Below are positions 1 through 8,293 of a DNA stretch of 49,865 nucleotides, piece after piece; the first letter of the stretch is position 1; each line of letters starts with the position of its first letter. Below the pieces are notes generated by a model that saw nothing but the letters and a program-made list of their open reading frames with translations, was not told the origin of the DNA and searched no databases. Source of the DNA: Bacillota bacterium (GTDB taxonomy: Bacteria; Bacillota; Clostridia; Oscillospirales; Ruminococcaceae); assembly GCA_029572815.1 (NCBI GenBank), contig JAKPUQ010000069.1:1-49865 (forward strand). Reading direction: 5' to 3'. The translations under genes were made by a program, and so were the position numbers.

Positions 1-138
1 GAGTTGAGAGTTTAGAGTTGAAAGTTGTGGAGTCGCCTGCGGCGACAATATTTAAATACTGTGAGCGAAGCGAACACATTAACTCTCAACTCTCAACTTT
101 CAACTATCAACTTAGCGCATACGCGCTAAATTATGATT
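1..138 (+). repeat. Heptad-armed palindromic repeat, copy A
   Basis: Left arm (1-28) is four 7-bp units of the form GAGTTGA. A core (31-80) follows with hairpin GTCGCC-tgc-GGCGAC, a near-palindrome CAATATTTAAATACTG and the segment GAGCGAAGCGAACACATT. The right arm (81-112) is four or more units of ACTCTCA, the complement of the left arm, so the whole element can fold back on itself. It ends in a small TTAGCGC...GCGCTAAATTATGATT hairpin. The same core recurs at about 20.7, 24.4 and 26.8 kb. No coding capacity. The window start may cut the element. Confidence 0.85.
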
Positions 139-164
139 TATCTTAGCAACAAAACAAAACGCAA

Positions 165-195
165 CGCCCCGAAGCACTATGAATGCTTCGGGGCG
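165..195 (-). terminator. Rho-independent terminator of the GH74 gene
   Basis: A 12-bp perfect stem (165-176 with 184-195, CGCCCCGAAGCA arm) with a 7-nt loop lies just after the GH74 stop codon. On the minus strand it runs into a T-rich tail (GTTGCGTTTTGTTTTG). The stem CCCCGAAGCA/TGCTTCGGGG recurs in the fakA terminator near 26.73 kb. Confidence 0.85.
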
Positions 196-209
196 TTTCT
201 TATTGATAA

Positions 210-2975
210 TTACTTCTCGGGGAGAGAATCTATCTTGTGCAGCAGGAAGTTCTGGATCGCCAGAGCGTCATTTGAGGTCGTACCGTCAAATCCGCCTGAG
301 CAGTCTGCGTTCTCTCTGCCCTGAGCGGTAAGGTGACCCTTATCGCTGCCGCTGAGACCGTACTTGTCGGGGTTAGCCAGAGCCTGCATGATGAGGATAG
401 CGTCTGCCAGCTCGACTGTCTTATCGCAGTTTGAGTCGCCTGCCAGATAGTTCTTGCTTGTGGTCTTGGGCGCTGTTGTGGTGGTAGTGGTAACACCGGG
501 CTTCGTTGTGGTGGTTGTAGTCTTTGCGGGCTTGGTAGTGGTAGTCGTTGTGACCACAGGCTTTGTTGTGGTAGTTGTGGTCTTGGGAGTTGAAGGCTCG
601 CTGCCTGCAAGCTTTCCGTAAACGATACCGCAGCCAACTGTAGACATATATACCTTACCGAACTCGTCCATATCACCTACGATGTAATTTCCGTTGCCTG
701 TACCGCCGTAGAGGTGGTCTGTATTTATGCAGACCCAGGTCTTGCAGCCGTCTGTCGAGCGGTAGATACCCTCGGGATCGGAGTCTTCAGGCTTGCCGTA
801 GAAGTAGATGGTATTGGGACCGCCTGCCTTTTCGGGAGCGCCGTAGCCTGCAGTCTTGCAGTAGCTTACGCCGTCGATCTTTGTGATAGTTGCCTTGCCG
901 TCCTTGACAACAGCATCATACATTCCGTACCAGCCGCCGCCCAGGATAAGGCGACCCTTGCCCAGGTATGCGATACGTCCTGCGCTGTCGCACTGATCGT
1001 ACATACAAACGTCGGTAGAGGTAAAGGTCTTGCCGCCGTCGGTGCTGACGCAGAACTTATACTGTGCGTCGGTAGCATCGGGCTCGTCCTTGGAGTAATG
1101 CCATGAGGAGTTGAAATATGTGGCATAGGCGTAAACGGTATTGGGATCATCGGGCTCTATGAGGAGCATAGTGGGCTTTGATCCGTACTGTGAGGGGATA
1201 CCGATACACTTGTTCCATGTTTCGCCCCAGTTGTCGCTGTAGGAAACTGCGCCGTCGTCCTTGCCTGTATTGAAAATGCGGTACTTGCCTGCGCCTATCT
1301 CAGCGATAGCCAGCTTTCCGCCCTTGGCAGCGGGATTAAAGGAGTTCCAGGTCTTGCCGCGGTCGGTGGTGTAGTAGCCGCCGCCGTTGTCGCCCTCGGC
1401 GATTCTTGCCCATACGTCAGTATTCTGAGGGCATACGGCGATAGCTGAGGTAGAGCCCATGTTGGGCTTATACTGAAGACCTATCTTGTCCTCGGACTCA
1501 TGAACGAAGCCGTCATAGTCGCCGATAGCGGACAGGTCCAGACCGTCCTTGGTACTGGTGAAGTCGAGGGAAACTACCTCCTCGATACCGTCCGGGTGGA
1601 AGGTGTAAACAGGAAGCTCGCCCCATATATCGGTGCAGACGAATGAACCGTTGCCCGAGGTGAGGAATGCTCTTGAGGGGTCTCTGGGGTCAAGGACCGT
1701 AGCGCCTACCCAGTGGATAGCCTTGTCCTTTATCCAGTCATAGCCGCCTGTCTGGATATAGTCAGCCTCACAGGGCTGATTCCAGCCTTTTTCCTTGCCG
1801 GGAGTGATGCCCTCCCAGGTCTTGCCGCCGTCAGTAGAGCGGAAGAACTGGTCGCCCCATGCAACAGCGTCTCTGTCCCAGGCATCGGCAGAGTACATCT
1901 GACCGGCCCACACGCCGCAGGTAGTAGCAATAAGGTGATCGGGGTTCTTGGGGTCGGGGTATATCTCGCCGAAGCCGTTGCCCGAGGGAGAAATATCCGC
2001 AGCCTTGCCTGCCTTGACGTCGTACTTGTAAGCGCCGCCCGAGGTTCCGCCGAAAGCGAGGCCTGCCATATAGGTGATGATAAGGTTTCCGTTTGCGTCA
2101 ACATTTATACGCGAGGGGAAGTGGTCAGTAGGAAGGTCCTTGCTGAGGACGGTGAACTTATCGTCCTTTGTGCTTGCAACGTGAACGTTTGCAGTACCCT
2201 TTATGGAAGTACCCACATACACTTTTCCGTCCGAGATAGCGATATTTGCAACGCCGTTCTGGTTATTGTAAGCGTCAGATGTAACCGAACGTGCGATATT
2301 TTCTGTCCAGGTAGGCCACTTTGTGGTAGCCTTGAAGAGTCCCAGGTCGTCATAGCCGATAACAGGCTCCCAGGTCTCACCGCCGTCGGTGGACTTGATG
2401 AGCGCGGACTTTGACTTCTCATCGGCGGTAACGTCGCCGCCTGCATAGATGACCTTGGGATTGTCGGGGTCTACAGCAATGGATTCGCCGCACTGACGGC
2501 CGTCACCGTTGCCCATTACCTTTATAAGGTTGGTGACATTTATCTCCTTGAATGTCTTGCCGCCGTCGGTAGTTTTGAAGATAACTGTCTTCTCTGCCGA
2601 GAAGTAAGCGCAGCCGCAGAGGAAGTAAACGGTATTATCGTCGGTGGGGTCTATTGCCATAGCGTCAACGCTGAGGAGACCGCGGTCAGCCTCGGTGAGG
2701 AAGCCGAATAGCTGCTCCCAGCTCTCGGTGTCATAGTTGTACTTGTACGCGCCGCCTACGTCTGTTCTTGCGTACATTTCCTTCTTGCCCGTCACGATAC
2801 CTGAAACGAAGCCGCCTCCGCCTATTCTGAGGGTGCCCCATTCCATCTGTGATGAGATGTCCTTAGCTGCTGCAAAGGCATTGTTCTGTCTGTTTGCAGT
2901 GCCTGAAACAGACATACAGCCTGCGCTGATAAACAGCGCGCAGATTCCTGCCATAGTCTTTTTAAATGCTTTCAT
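210..2975 (-). CDS. Secreted GH74 xyloglucanase with C-terminal dockerin
   Basis: Predicted extracellular endo-beta-1,4-glucanase of family GH74, which cuts the xyloglucan backbone. Visible parts of the 921-aa product are a signal peptide (residues 1 to about 36), a long catalytic region of repeated beta-propeller signatures (STDGGKTW and variants, at least eight), the family N-terminal motif RTDVGGAY with candidate catalytic Asp72, and a downstream GDYDGF motif matching the second acidic site. A linker of Thr6 blocks separated by KP (about 793-845) leads to a dockerin (846-921) with two Ca-loop/helix repeats; the second loop carries an extra residue. The dockerin implies attachment to a cohesin scaffold or cell-surface complex. 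SAGC at residue 17-20 could pass as a weak lipobox, but a normal secretion signal is more likely. Own promoter at 3038-3066; ATG has AAAGGAAG upstream. Confidence 0.93.
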   Translation of the reverse strand: MKAFKKTMAGICALFISAGCMSVSGTANRQNNAFAAAKDISSQMEWGTLRIGGGGFVSGIVTGKKEMYARTDVGGAYKYNYDTESWEQLFGFLTEADRGLLSVDAMAIDPTDDNTVYFLCGCAYFSAEKTVIFKTTDGGKTFKEINVTNLIKVMGNGDGRQCGESIAVDPDNPKVIYAGGDVTADEKSKSALIKSTDGGETWEPVIGYDDLGLFKATTKWPTWTENIARSVTSDAYNNQNGVANIAISDGKVYVGTSIKGTANVHVASTKDDKFTVLSKDLPTDHFPSRINVDANGNLIITYMAGLAFGGTSGGAYKYDVKAGKAADISPSGNGFGEIYPDPKNPDHLIATTCGVWAGQMYSADAWDRDAVAWGDQFFRSTDGGKTWEGITPGKEKGWNQPCEADYIQTGGYDWIKDKAIHWVGATVLDPRDPSRAFLTSGNGSFVCTDIWGELPVYTFHPDGIEEVVSLDFTSTKDGLDLSAIGDYDGFVHESEDKIGLQYKPNMGSTSAIAVCPQNTDVWARIAEGDNGGGYYTTDRGKTWNSFNPAAKGGKLAIAEIGAGKYRIFNTGKDDGAVSYSDNWGETWNKCIGIPSQYGSKPTMLLIEPDDPNTVYAYATYFNSSWHYSKDEPDATDAQYKFCVSTDGGKTFTSTDVCMYDQCDSAGRIAYLGKGRLILGGGWYGMYDAVVKDGKATITKIDGVSYCKTAGYGAPEKAGGPNTIYFYGKPEDSDPEGIYRSTDGCKTWVCINTDHLYGGTGNGNYIVGDMDEFGKVYMSTVGCGIVYGKLAGSEPSTPKTTTTTTKPVVTTTTTTKPAKTTTTTTKPGVTTTTTTAPKTTSKNYLAGDSNCDKTVELADAILIMQALANPDKYGLSGSDKGHLTAQGRENADCSGGFDGTTSNDALAIQNFLLHKIDSLPEK

Positions 2976-3037
2976 CTGTGATCTTCCTTTCTGTATTTAT
3001 ATTGAAAAATCATCGTTCATGTTTGCTTTCCGACTTC

Positions 3038-3066
3038 ATTTTAGCATTTAAAAACCGCGGTGTCAA
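3038..3066 (-). promoter_or_regulatory. SigA-type promoter of the GH74 gene
   Basis: On the minus strand: consensus -35 TTGACA (3061-3066), 17-nt spacer, -10 TAAAAT (3038-3043). Transcription should start near 3031, leaving a leader of about 55 nt before the ATG. The upstream RNA unit at 3167-3444 is therefore probably separate from the GH74 message. Confidence 0.8.
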
Positions 3067-3166
3067 TGGATTTCCGGCGTTATGACATTATCGGATATAA
3101 TGAGAATACTATTTTGCAGAACCGAAAAATGAACAGACTTTTAAGGCGTCATCAGGGCATATACAT

Positions 3167-3444
3167 AAAAAAAGTGCGCAGCCATACTGACTGCGCATAC
3201 ACAACTTATGAACAATGAAGATAAATACAACCCCTTGAAAGAAATTATCATATTCAAAGCCCCGTGTTTGCTGAGAGGAGGAACGGAGCCATCAATAGCG
3301 TAAGAGGGTGATAGCGTAGCAAGGAGAGCGCATGGCACACAGCGGCGATATCAGCATAACGCACCACGACTGTAACCCCCCTGCCGTGCTGCGGCACAAA
3401 CGCCCTCGCTTATCTACTATCACGATATATACTTATCATATCCC
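3167..3444 (-). ncRNA. Candidate independent small RNA, about 280 nt, unknown family
   Basis: The 700-bp gap between GH74 and the sensor kinase holds a complete minus-strand transcription unit with no convincing ORF. An extended -10 promoter (TGATATAAT, -10 at 3451-3456; -35 TTGAAC at 3476-3481, long 19-nt spacer) is followed by GC-rich sequence and a factor-independent terminator (stem 3175-3181/3191-3197, then T7). Inside are a GCCG/CGGC hairpin (3383-3395) and an 8-bp long-range helix (3416-3423 with 3308-3315). Signature motifs of RNase P, SRP RNA and tmRNA were looked for and not seen; 6S RNA cannot be excluded by eye. The 65-aa ORF at 3141-3338 (-) overlaps the terminator, lacks a ribosome binding site and is judged spurious. 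Confidence 0.55.
3174..3198 (-). terminator. Terminator ending the RNA candidate
   Basis: A 7-bp GC-rich stem (TGCGCAG/CTGCGCA) with a 9-nt loop, followed on the minus strand by seven T residues (3173-3167). Confidence 0.8.
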
Positions 3445-3450
3445 GTAATT

Positions 3451-3481
3451 ATTATATCATAACCTGTTCCACACGGTTCAA
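3451..3481 (-). promoter_or_regulatory. Extended -10 promoter of the RNA candidate
   Basis: Minus strand: TGATATAAT with -10 TATAAT at 3451-3456, and -35 TTGAAC at 3476-3481. The 19-nt spacer is longer than ideal, but the TGn extension can compensate. Predicted start near 3444. Confidence 0.6.
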
Positions 3482-3614
3482 CAAAAAGGCTGTTTTTTTC
3501 AATGTTTTTGAAAAAATTGTAAAATTCCTGTGAATTTGCAGATTTTACGTCGAAATTTACAGCATACAGCCCTGACCTCGCTAAAAAAACCTACAAAAAG
3601 AAGCAATAAATTTC

Positions 3615-3643
3615 TTTACAAACAGTGCACAATGTGATACAAT
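3615..3643 (+). promoter_or_regulatory. Promoter of the two-component operon
   Basis: TTTACA (3615-3620), 17-nt spacer, TACAAT (3638-3643). The predicted start near 3650 lies 35 nt before the kinase ATG at 3685. This rules out a GTG start at 3625, which would fall inside the promoter. Confidence 0.75.
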
Positions 3644-3684
3644 GTAAATATATATTATTTTTTAATGAGCAGGGAGGCACCTGT

Positions 3685-5001
3685 ATGGAGGTCATTTCAC
3701 ATCTGATATCCTATAATTTCATCTCTGCAGCCATGATAATCGGTATCATCATAATGCTCATCGAGAACCGCAAGGAAAGTCCCCGGGGCTCTGAGCACAT
3801 AGCCGTAACGGTGGTTTTCCTCATTATAATCGTGGTAAATACGGAGCTGAAGGAGTGGTTTTTCGCCACCGCCTATGACAGCACCCGTGACTACCGCGGC
3901 GATGCGGCAATGTGGTTCATGTATGTGCGCTCTACCGTGGAGCATATACTTTTCCCCGTCATAGCCTACGTGCTGCTGATGATGATAGCTCCCATAAAGA
4001 AGAAATACATAACCTTCATGCCTGCCCTGGTGCTGGCGATAGCGGAAATAGTCAATCTGCTCGGTCCGAAGTTCATATTCCGTTTCGACAGGCACCTTGA
4101 CTTTCATGACGAGCTTCTGTTCCTGCTTCCCTACTTTGTGGGAATGCTCTATCTCCTGCTCCTGCTGAGATACTCCATCATGTTCATCAGGGAAAAGCAG
4201 ATGAGCAAGGGAATAGCGGTTATCTTCATCGTATTCCTCACCATACTTGAATGTTACCTTGAGGCTGCCTACATAGTCGTTGACCTGATGGACGAGATTG
4301 TAGCCCTTGACGTTATCATATACTACTTCTACCTGGTAGCCATCTACCAGAGCGAGACCAAGGTAAAGCTCCGCACCAGCGAGCTTGAGCTTGAAAGGAG
4401 CCGCCGTCTGCTGGCTCTTTCACAGATACAGCCCCACTTCATGTACAACTCTCTTACATCTATAATCTACCTCTGCGACAAGGATACGGAAAAGACCAAG
4501 AGTGCTCTCATCGACTTCTCAAAGTATCTCAGGAAGAACGTTGACGCCCTCAGCCGTCAGGGCCTTGTGTCCATAAAGGAGGAGCTTGAGCACACAAAGG
4601 TATACCTTTCCCTTGAAAAGCTCCGCTTTGATGAAGATCTTAATGTGGAATTCGACATACGCGATGATATGTTCATGCTTCCCGTACTCACCGTCCAGCC
4701 CATGGTGGAAAATGCCGTAAAGCACGGTATAATCAGCTCAGAGAGCGGCTGCGGCACCGTAAAGGTCATAACCATGGAAGCGGGGAATTACCACAGGATA
4801 ACCATTACCGACAACGGCGCAGGCTTTGACCCTGCAACACTGGAACATCTTGACGAATCCCACGTAGGCATAGCCAACGTCCGCAAGCGTCTCAGCGATG
4901 AATGCGGAGGCGAGCTCATAATCCACAGTGTTCCCGACAGGGGAACGGAATGTATCATACTTATCCCGAAGGAGAATGGCAATGAAAATACTGGCAATTG
5001 A
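3685..5001 (+). CDS. LytS/YehU-type membrane sensor histidine kinase
   Basis: Membrane-bound sensor of a two-component pair, 438 aa from the ATG preceded by GGGAGG. The first 215 or so residues form about six hydrophobic membrane segments. A short linker then leads to a His_kinase (PF06580-type) domain with the QIQPHFMYNSL motif (phospho-acceptor His251), followed by an HATPase_c domain with the N box VENAVKHG (Asn343) and DNGAGF G1 box. The family autophosphorylates and passes phosphate to the next gene product. The stop codon overlaps the regulator gene by 20 nt, so the two are translationally linked. The signal is unknown; the number of membrane segments resembles 7TM-type sensors of Clostridiales. 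All key catalytic motifs are intact. Confidence 0.88.
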   Translation: MEVISHLISYNFISAAMIIGIIIMLIENRKESPRGSEHIAVTVVFLIIIVVNTELKEWFFATAYDSTRDYRGDAAMWFMYVRSTVEHILFPVIAYVLLMMIAPIKKKYITFMPALVLAIAEIVNLLGPKFIFRFDRHLDFHDELLFLLPYFVGMLYLLLLLRYSIMFIREKQMSKGIAVIFIVFLTILECYLEAAYIVVDLMDEIVALDVIIYYFYLVAIYQSETKVKLRTSELELERSRRLLALSQIQPHFMYNSLTSIIYLCDKDTEKTKSALIDFSKYLRKNVDALSRQGLVSIKEELEHTKVYLSLEKLRFDEDLNVEFDIRDDMFMLPVLTVQPMVENAVKHGIISSESGCGTVKVITMEAGNYHRITITDNGAGFDPATLEHLDESHVGIANVRKRLSDECGGELIIHSVPDRGTECIILIPKENGNENTGN

Positions 5002-5785
5002 TGATGAAAGATACGCCCTCCAGATGCTGGTAGAGACCCTGCACAAGGTCAGGCCCGAGGCGGAGATAATCCCCTTCCGCCGCGCCTCCCAGTTCCTTGA
5101 ATACGAGGCAAAGGACACCTTTGACGCCGCCTTCCTTGACATACGCATAGGCAAGATGTCAGGAATACAAGTGGCTATCGAGCTGAAAAAATACTCTCCT
5201 CACTGCAACATAGTATTCGTTACCAGCTATTCCGAATACGCCTTTGCAGCCATTCAGATGCGCCCCAGCGGCTACATAATGAAGCCCTATACCGAGGAGG
5301 ATATTCGCAACGAATTTGAGAATTTCCGCTATGTCCCCGAGACGGAGTCCAAGGATAACGGCAAGCTCAGGGTCCGCACCTTCGGCAATTTCCGCGTATT
5401 CGGCAGCAGCAATACTCCCCTTAAATTTTCACGTACTATTTCCAAGGAAATATTCGCCTACCTCATAGACCAGTGCGGATACCCCGTCACCAGCAAGGAG
5501 ATTGCAGCCGACGTCCTTGAAGTTGAGGACTTTGACCGCCCTACCTCAAAGAAGGTATCCCAGTATGTCTCCGACCTGATAAAGGACCTGGAAGCCGCAG
5601 GCTTCAGCAATGTCATCATCAAGCAGAACCGCCAGATACAGGTGAACAAGGAGGCTGTTGACTGCGACCTCTACGACCTTTTCGCCGGTGACACCAATGC
5701 TCTCAACTCCTACCACGGAGAATACATGATAGACTATTCATGGGCGGAGATAAGCGACTCTGCCGAAAGGATAAAATCACTTTAA
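4982..5785 (+). CDS. Response regulator with winged-helix/SARP-like output domain
   Basis: Cytoplasmic partner of the preceding kinase, 267 aa. Residues 1-115 are a receiver domain: acidic pair Asp7-Asp8, phospho-acceptor Asp53 in FLDIRIG, and the conserved Lys in MKPYT near residue 102. From about residue 125 the protein has an OmpR/SARP-type DNA-binding fold (RVRTFGNFRVFG opening, then predicted helices), not the LytTR domain often paired with LytS-like kinases. Start chosen at ATG 4982, behind GGAG inside the kinase gene. An in-frame ATG six bases earlier is possible. The esterase gene follows 11 nt after the stop, suggesting one operon; targets are not evident. Confidence 0.85.
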   Translation: MKILAIDDERYALQMLVETLHKVRPEAEIIPFRRASQFLEYEAKDTFDAAFLDIRIGKMSGIQVAIELKKYSPHCNIVFVTSYSEYAFAAIQMRPSGYIMKPYTEEDIRNEFENFRYVPETESKDNGKLRVRTFGNFRVFGSSNTPLKFSRTISKEIFAYLIDQCGYPVTSKEIAADVLEVEDFDRPTSKKVSQYVSDLIKDLEAAGFSNVIIKQNRQIQVNKEAVDCDLYDLFAGDTNALNSYHGEYMIDYSWAEISDSAERIKSL

Positions 5786-5796
5786 GGAGACAGGTC

Positions 5797-6669
5797 ATGT
5801 CCGGAAAAAGCACGATATTCCGCAAGATGTGCGCTGCCAGCGACGCCGAGCGCGACGCAGGTCTCACCACGCCTCCCGAGGTGGAGCGCTTCGACGATAT
5901 ACAGTACGGCACCCACAGCAAATGGCACCTTCTTGACGTATACAGACCCAAAAACCTGAGAGGGAAGCTACCCGTCATCGTCAGCTTCCACGGCGGCGGC
6001 TGGGTGTACGGCGACAAGAACGTGTACCAGTTCTACTGCATGGAGCTTGCAAAGCGGGGCTTCGCAGTGGTGAACTACTCCTACAGGCTTGCTCCCGAGG
6101 ACAGATACCCTGCTCCCTATGAGGACACCAATGAGGTATTCCGCTGGCTCCTTGAAAATGCTGATAATTACGGCTTTGACACAGACAATATCTTCGGCGT
6201 GGGAGACTCCGCAGGAGCCCTCGGCATAGCCATATACGCACTTATAGTCACAGACCCCGGCTACGCAAAGAATTACAGCTTTGCTCCCCCGAAGGGACTG
6301 AAGCTCCGCGGACTGGGTCTCAGCTGCGGACTTTACAAGGTCAAGGACTCCCGCACAGTCACCACCCTCCGCGACTTCCTCAGGGACGAGGACTACCCCG
6401 GGGTGCTTGACAAGCTGAACCTTATAGAGCTGGCAGGACGTGATTTTCCGCCCTGCTTCATAATGACCGCTGTGGGAGACTTTCTCCGCGGTGAAGCTCC
6501 TCTGCTGGAGCAGCGCCTTGGCAAGGTGGGCGTGAAGTACGAGTCAAAGGTCTACGGCACCGAAGATGAGCCGCTGGGACACGTTTTTCACTGCAACGTG
6601 CGGCTCCCCGAAGCTGCACAGGCAAATGACGATATGTGCGCATTTTTCAGAACACTTATCTCAGAATAA
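5797..6669 (+). CDS. Alpha/beta hydrolase, hormone-sensitive-lipase-type esterase
   Basis: Likely cytoplasmic carboxylesterase or acetylesterase of the abhydrolase_3 family, 290 aa. HGGGW (65-69) forms the oxyanion hole, GDSAG (136-140) carries nucleophile Ser138, and GHVFH near the C-terminus supplies the catalytic His. No signal peptide. The start is the ATG behind AAGGAG, not the upstream in-frame GTG inside the regulator gene. It sits between the response regulator and the deaminase on one strand with gaps of 11 and 26 nt, so it is probably cotranscribed. Substrate not deducible; removal of acetyl or similar esters from imported plant sugars would fit the organism but is inference. Confidence 0.82.
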   Translation: MSGKSTIFRKMCAASDAERDAGLTTPPEVERFDDIQYGTHSKWHLLDVYRPKNLRGKLPVIVSFHGGGWVYGDKNVYQFYCMELAKRGFAVVNYSYRLAPEDRYPAPYEDTNEVFRWLLENADNYGFDTDNIFGVGDSAGALGIAIYALIVTDPGYAKNYSFAPPKGLKLRGLGLSCGLYKVKDSRTVTTLRDFLRDEDYPGVLDKLNLIELAGRDFPPCFIMTAVGDFLRGEAPLLEQRLGKVGVKYESKVYGTEDEPLGHVFHCNVRLPEAAQANDDMCAFFRTLISE

Positions 6670-6695
6670 GGATAATTCCCTAAGGAGGAACGCTT

Positions 6696-7310
6696 ATGTG
6701 GAACGAGCTTTCCGAAATATGGCAGGCTGCCTTCAGGGAAGCCTGGGAAGCCTTTATACAGGGCAGTCCCCCTATCGGCGCAGTGCTCTGCGGCTCAGAT
6801 GGCAGGATAATGATGTGTGAACACAACAGGAACAATGAGCCCCATATCCTGAACAAAAGGCTTGCTCACGCAGAAACAGGTATTTTAAGGCGTCTGGACA
6901 CTGCGGAATATGACCCGAAAAAACTGGTGCTGTATTCGACCATGGAGCCCTGTCCCATGTGTATGGGAACTATAATAATGTCAAACATCAAAAGGGTGCA
7001 CTATGCTGCTTCGGACAGCTACTGCGGAATGACACATCTGACAAGGACCGAGCCCTACTATTCATCAAAGAACGTCAGCCGCTTTCATGAAGGCGGAGAG
7101 CCCGAAAAATTCCAGCTCACCATACAGGCGTATTATGAACTGAGAAATATTGAGCAGGGCGCAGGCAGCTGTGTCTTTGAAAAATTCAGGGAGCACTGTC
7201 CCTCTGCCGCAGAAACAGCCGTGAGACTATTTGCAGAAAGATGGCTTGACAAGGCTGCCGACAGCAGAACAGACGTAAGCGAAGTTTACGACCATATCAT
7301 GAACGGATAA
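6696..7310 (+). CDS. Cytidine/deoxycytidylate deaminase-fold zinc deaminase
   Basis: A 204-aa member of the nucleoside/tRNA deaminase superfamily. The zinc site is complete: HAE (His58, proton-shuttle Glu60) and PCPMC (Cys86, Cys89). The motif spacing and the STMEPCPMCMG context resemble guanine deaminase or TadA-like enzymes. The C-terminal 60 residues beyond the core are unlike tRNA adenosine deaminase, so a free-base or nucleoside substrate is more likely than tRNA. Strong AAGGAGG ribosome binding site 8 nt before the ATG. Last gene of the (+) operon, ending at the shared terminator with the convergent phage-type cluster. Confidence 0.8.
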   Translation: MWNELSEIWQAAFREAWEAFIQGSPPIGAVLCGSDGRIMMCEHNRNNEPHILNKRLAHAETGILRRLDTAEYDPKKLVLYSTMEPCPMCMGTIIMSNIKRVHYAASDSYCGMTHLTRTEPYYSSKNVSRFHEGGEPEKFQLTIQAYYELRNIEQGAGSCVFEKFREHCPSAAETAVRLFAERWLDKAADSRTDVSEVYDHIMNG

Positions 7311-7318
7311 AACAGAAT

Positions 7319-7348
7319 GCCCCTGAGCCTTCAGAAGCGCTCAGGGGC
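7319..7348. terminator. Bidirectional terminator between convergent operons
   Basis: A 10-bp perfect stem (GCCCCTGAGC, 7319-7328, with 7339-7348) between the stop codons of the deaminase (+) and the phage hub gene (-). Flanked by A/T-rich sequence on both sides, with the better T-rich tail on the plus strand. Confidence 0.75.
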
Positions 7349-7357
7349 TGAATTATT

Positions 7358-8293
7358 TTATTCGGGAAGCTCCTTGGGGAACTTGTCCCTGTAAACGCCT
7401 ATCTCGGTGATGACGCCTCTGCTGCTGCCCCTTACGGTGACAGAGCCGATACGCTCAGAGGTCAGGCTCCCGAAACTGACAAGGTCGGAGACGTCCTCGC
7501 CTTTGTAGCCCGAATAAGCGCAGAAAAGCCTTTTCTGTCCGCGGAAGTCGTACTTGTCACGGAAGGCAAGAGCTTCGGGCGGATCATAGAGAAAGCGCAT
7601 ATCCAGGTCGAAGTACTTGTGGCGGACTATTTTCAGCGCAGTAACGTCGCTGTCCGTCAGTTCGAAATCCCCGTAGCTGCCGCCCATATTCGCCATGTGG
7701 TAGCCGCTGGCAAGACGGCTGTCGGCGAGCTCCGTACCAAGGGAGAGCAGCTTCTCTCCCCTGAGGTCAAAGCTGACGGGAGCCGCCGCAGGGCTTATCA
7801 TCACCATATTGGTGCCCCTTATATAGGGATAGGTGCCCTGGAGCTTGTAGGCGAGATTTGCCGCCGCGTCCCACATGGAGGTATTGGGTCTTACGTAGAT
7901 ATAGCTGCTGTCGTCGGCGTTGTACTCATGGGTGACATAGGGCAGGGTGTAGAAGCTGTCCATGAGCCTGTTGAAGGACATATTCATTTTCAGTCCCGGC
8001 TCTATCTGGTTCTGGGTGAGCAGGGAGGTAAATCCCCTTGAGCTCACATTCATGAACAGCTCCCCGTCAGCCCTCTCCCAGCGGATATTGTCCACAAGAC
8101 CGTGGTGAATGATATTGCCATCAATGAGCAGCAGCACCTCCGCCGCCTCCTCATAGGAGCTCCTCACCGCCCTCACCCTTGCACTCAGCGTGGTATAGGG
8201 GGTATACATATCCTTCTGAAAAAGGAAGCTGAGTACCTTTCCCTCCGCAAGGGAGGTGCCGTCGGCAGTCTTTATAACAACAGAAACTGTCAT
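7358..8293 (-). CDS. Phage baseplate hub / late-control gene D-like protein
   Basis: A 311-aa protein resembling XkdQ/gpD hub proteins of contractile-tailed phages. It has an N-terminal beta-rich domain with the family-like stretch in which a ligand-binding beta barrel (DGNIIHHGLVDN) is followed by a Ser-Arg-Gly-phe turn (SSRGFTSLL), then a central alpha/beta region and a C-terminal SVTVRGSSRG segment. In phages the hub caps the tail tube. It is the last gene of the phage-type operon, and its ATG overlaps the upstream stop (ATGA). No tail tube, sheath, tape-measure or baseplate wedge genes accompany it, which is odd for a tail component. Assignment rests on pattern only. Confidence 0.6.
   Translation of the reverse strand: MTVSVVIKTADGTSLAEGKVLSFLFQKDMYTPYTTLSARVRAVRSSYEEAAEVLLLIDGNIIHHGLVDNIRWERADGELFMNVSSRGFTSLLTQNQIEPGLKMNMSFNRLMDSFYTLPYVTHEYNADDSSYIYVRPNTSMWDAAANLAYKLQGTYPYIRGTNMVMISPAAAPVSFDLRGEKLLSLGTELADSRLASGYHMANMGGSYGDFELTDSDVTALKIVRHKYFDLDMRFLYDPPEALAFRDKYDFRGQKRLFCAYSGYKGEDVSDLVSFGSLTSERIGSVTVRGSSRGVITEIGVYRDKFPKELPE

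Noticed and set aside
133..324. 63-aa ORF at the window start
   Set aside because: Runs through the GH74 terminator and into GH74 antisense; no ribosome site.
1713..2414. 233-aa plus-strand open frame
   Set aside because: Antisense shadow of the GH74 catalytic domain, whose motifs are clear on the other strand.
3141..3338. 65-aa minus-strand ORF with hydrophobic stretches
   Set aside because: Overlaps the terminator hairpin and structured part of the RNA candidate; no ribosome site.
3167..3444. RNase P, SRP RNA or tmRNA
   Set aside because: Diagnostic motifs (P4 GAGGAAAGUCC, SRP GGAAGGAAGCAGC, tmRNA tag frame and CCA end) were not found. 6S RNA remains open.
6696..7310. tRNA adenosine deaminase TadA
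   Set aside because: The zinc motifs fit the superfamily, but length and the C-terminal extension fit poorly with TadA; called only at family level.
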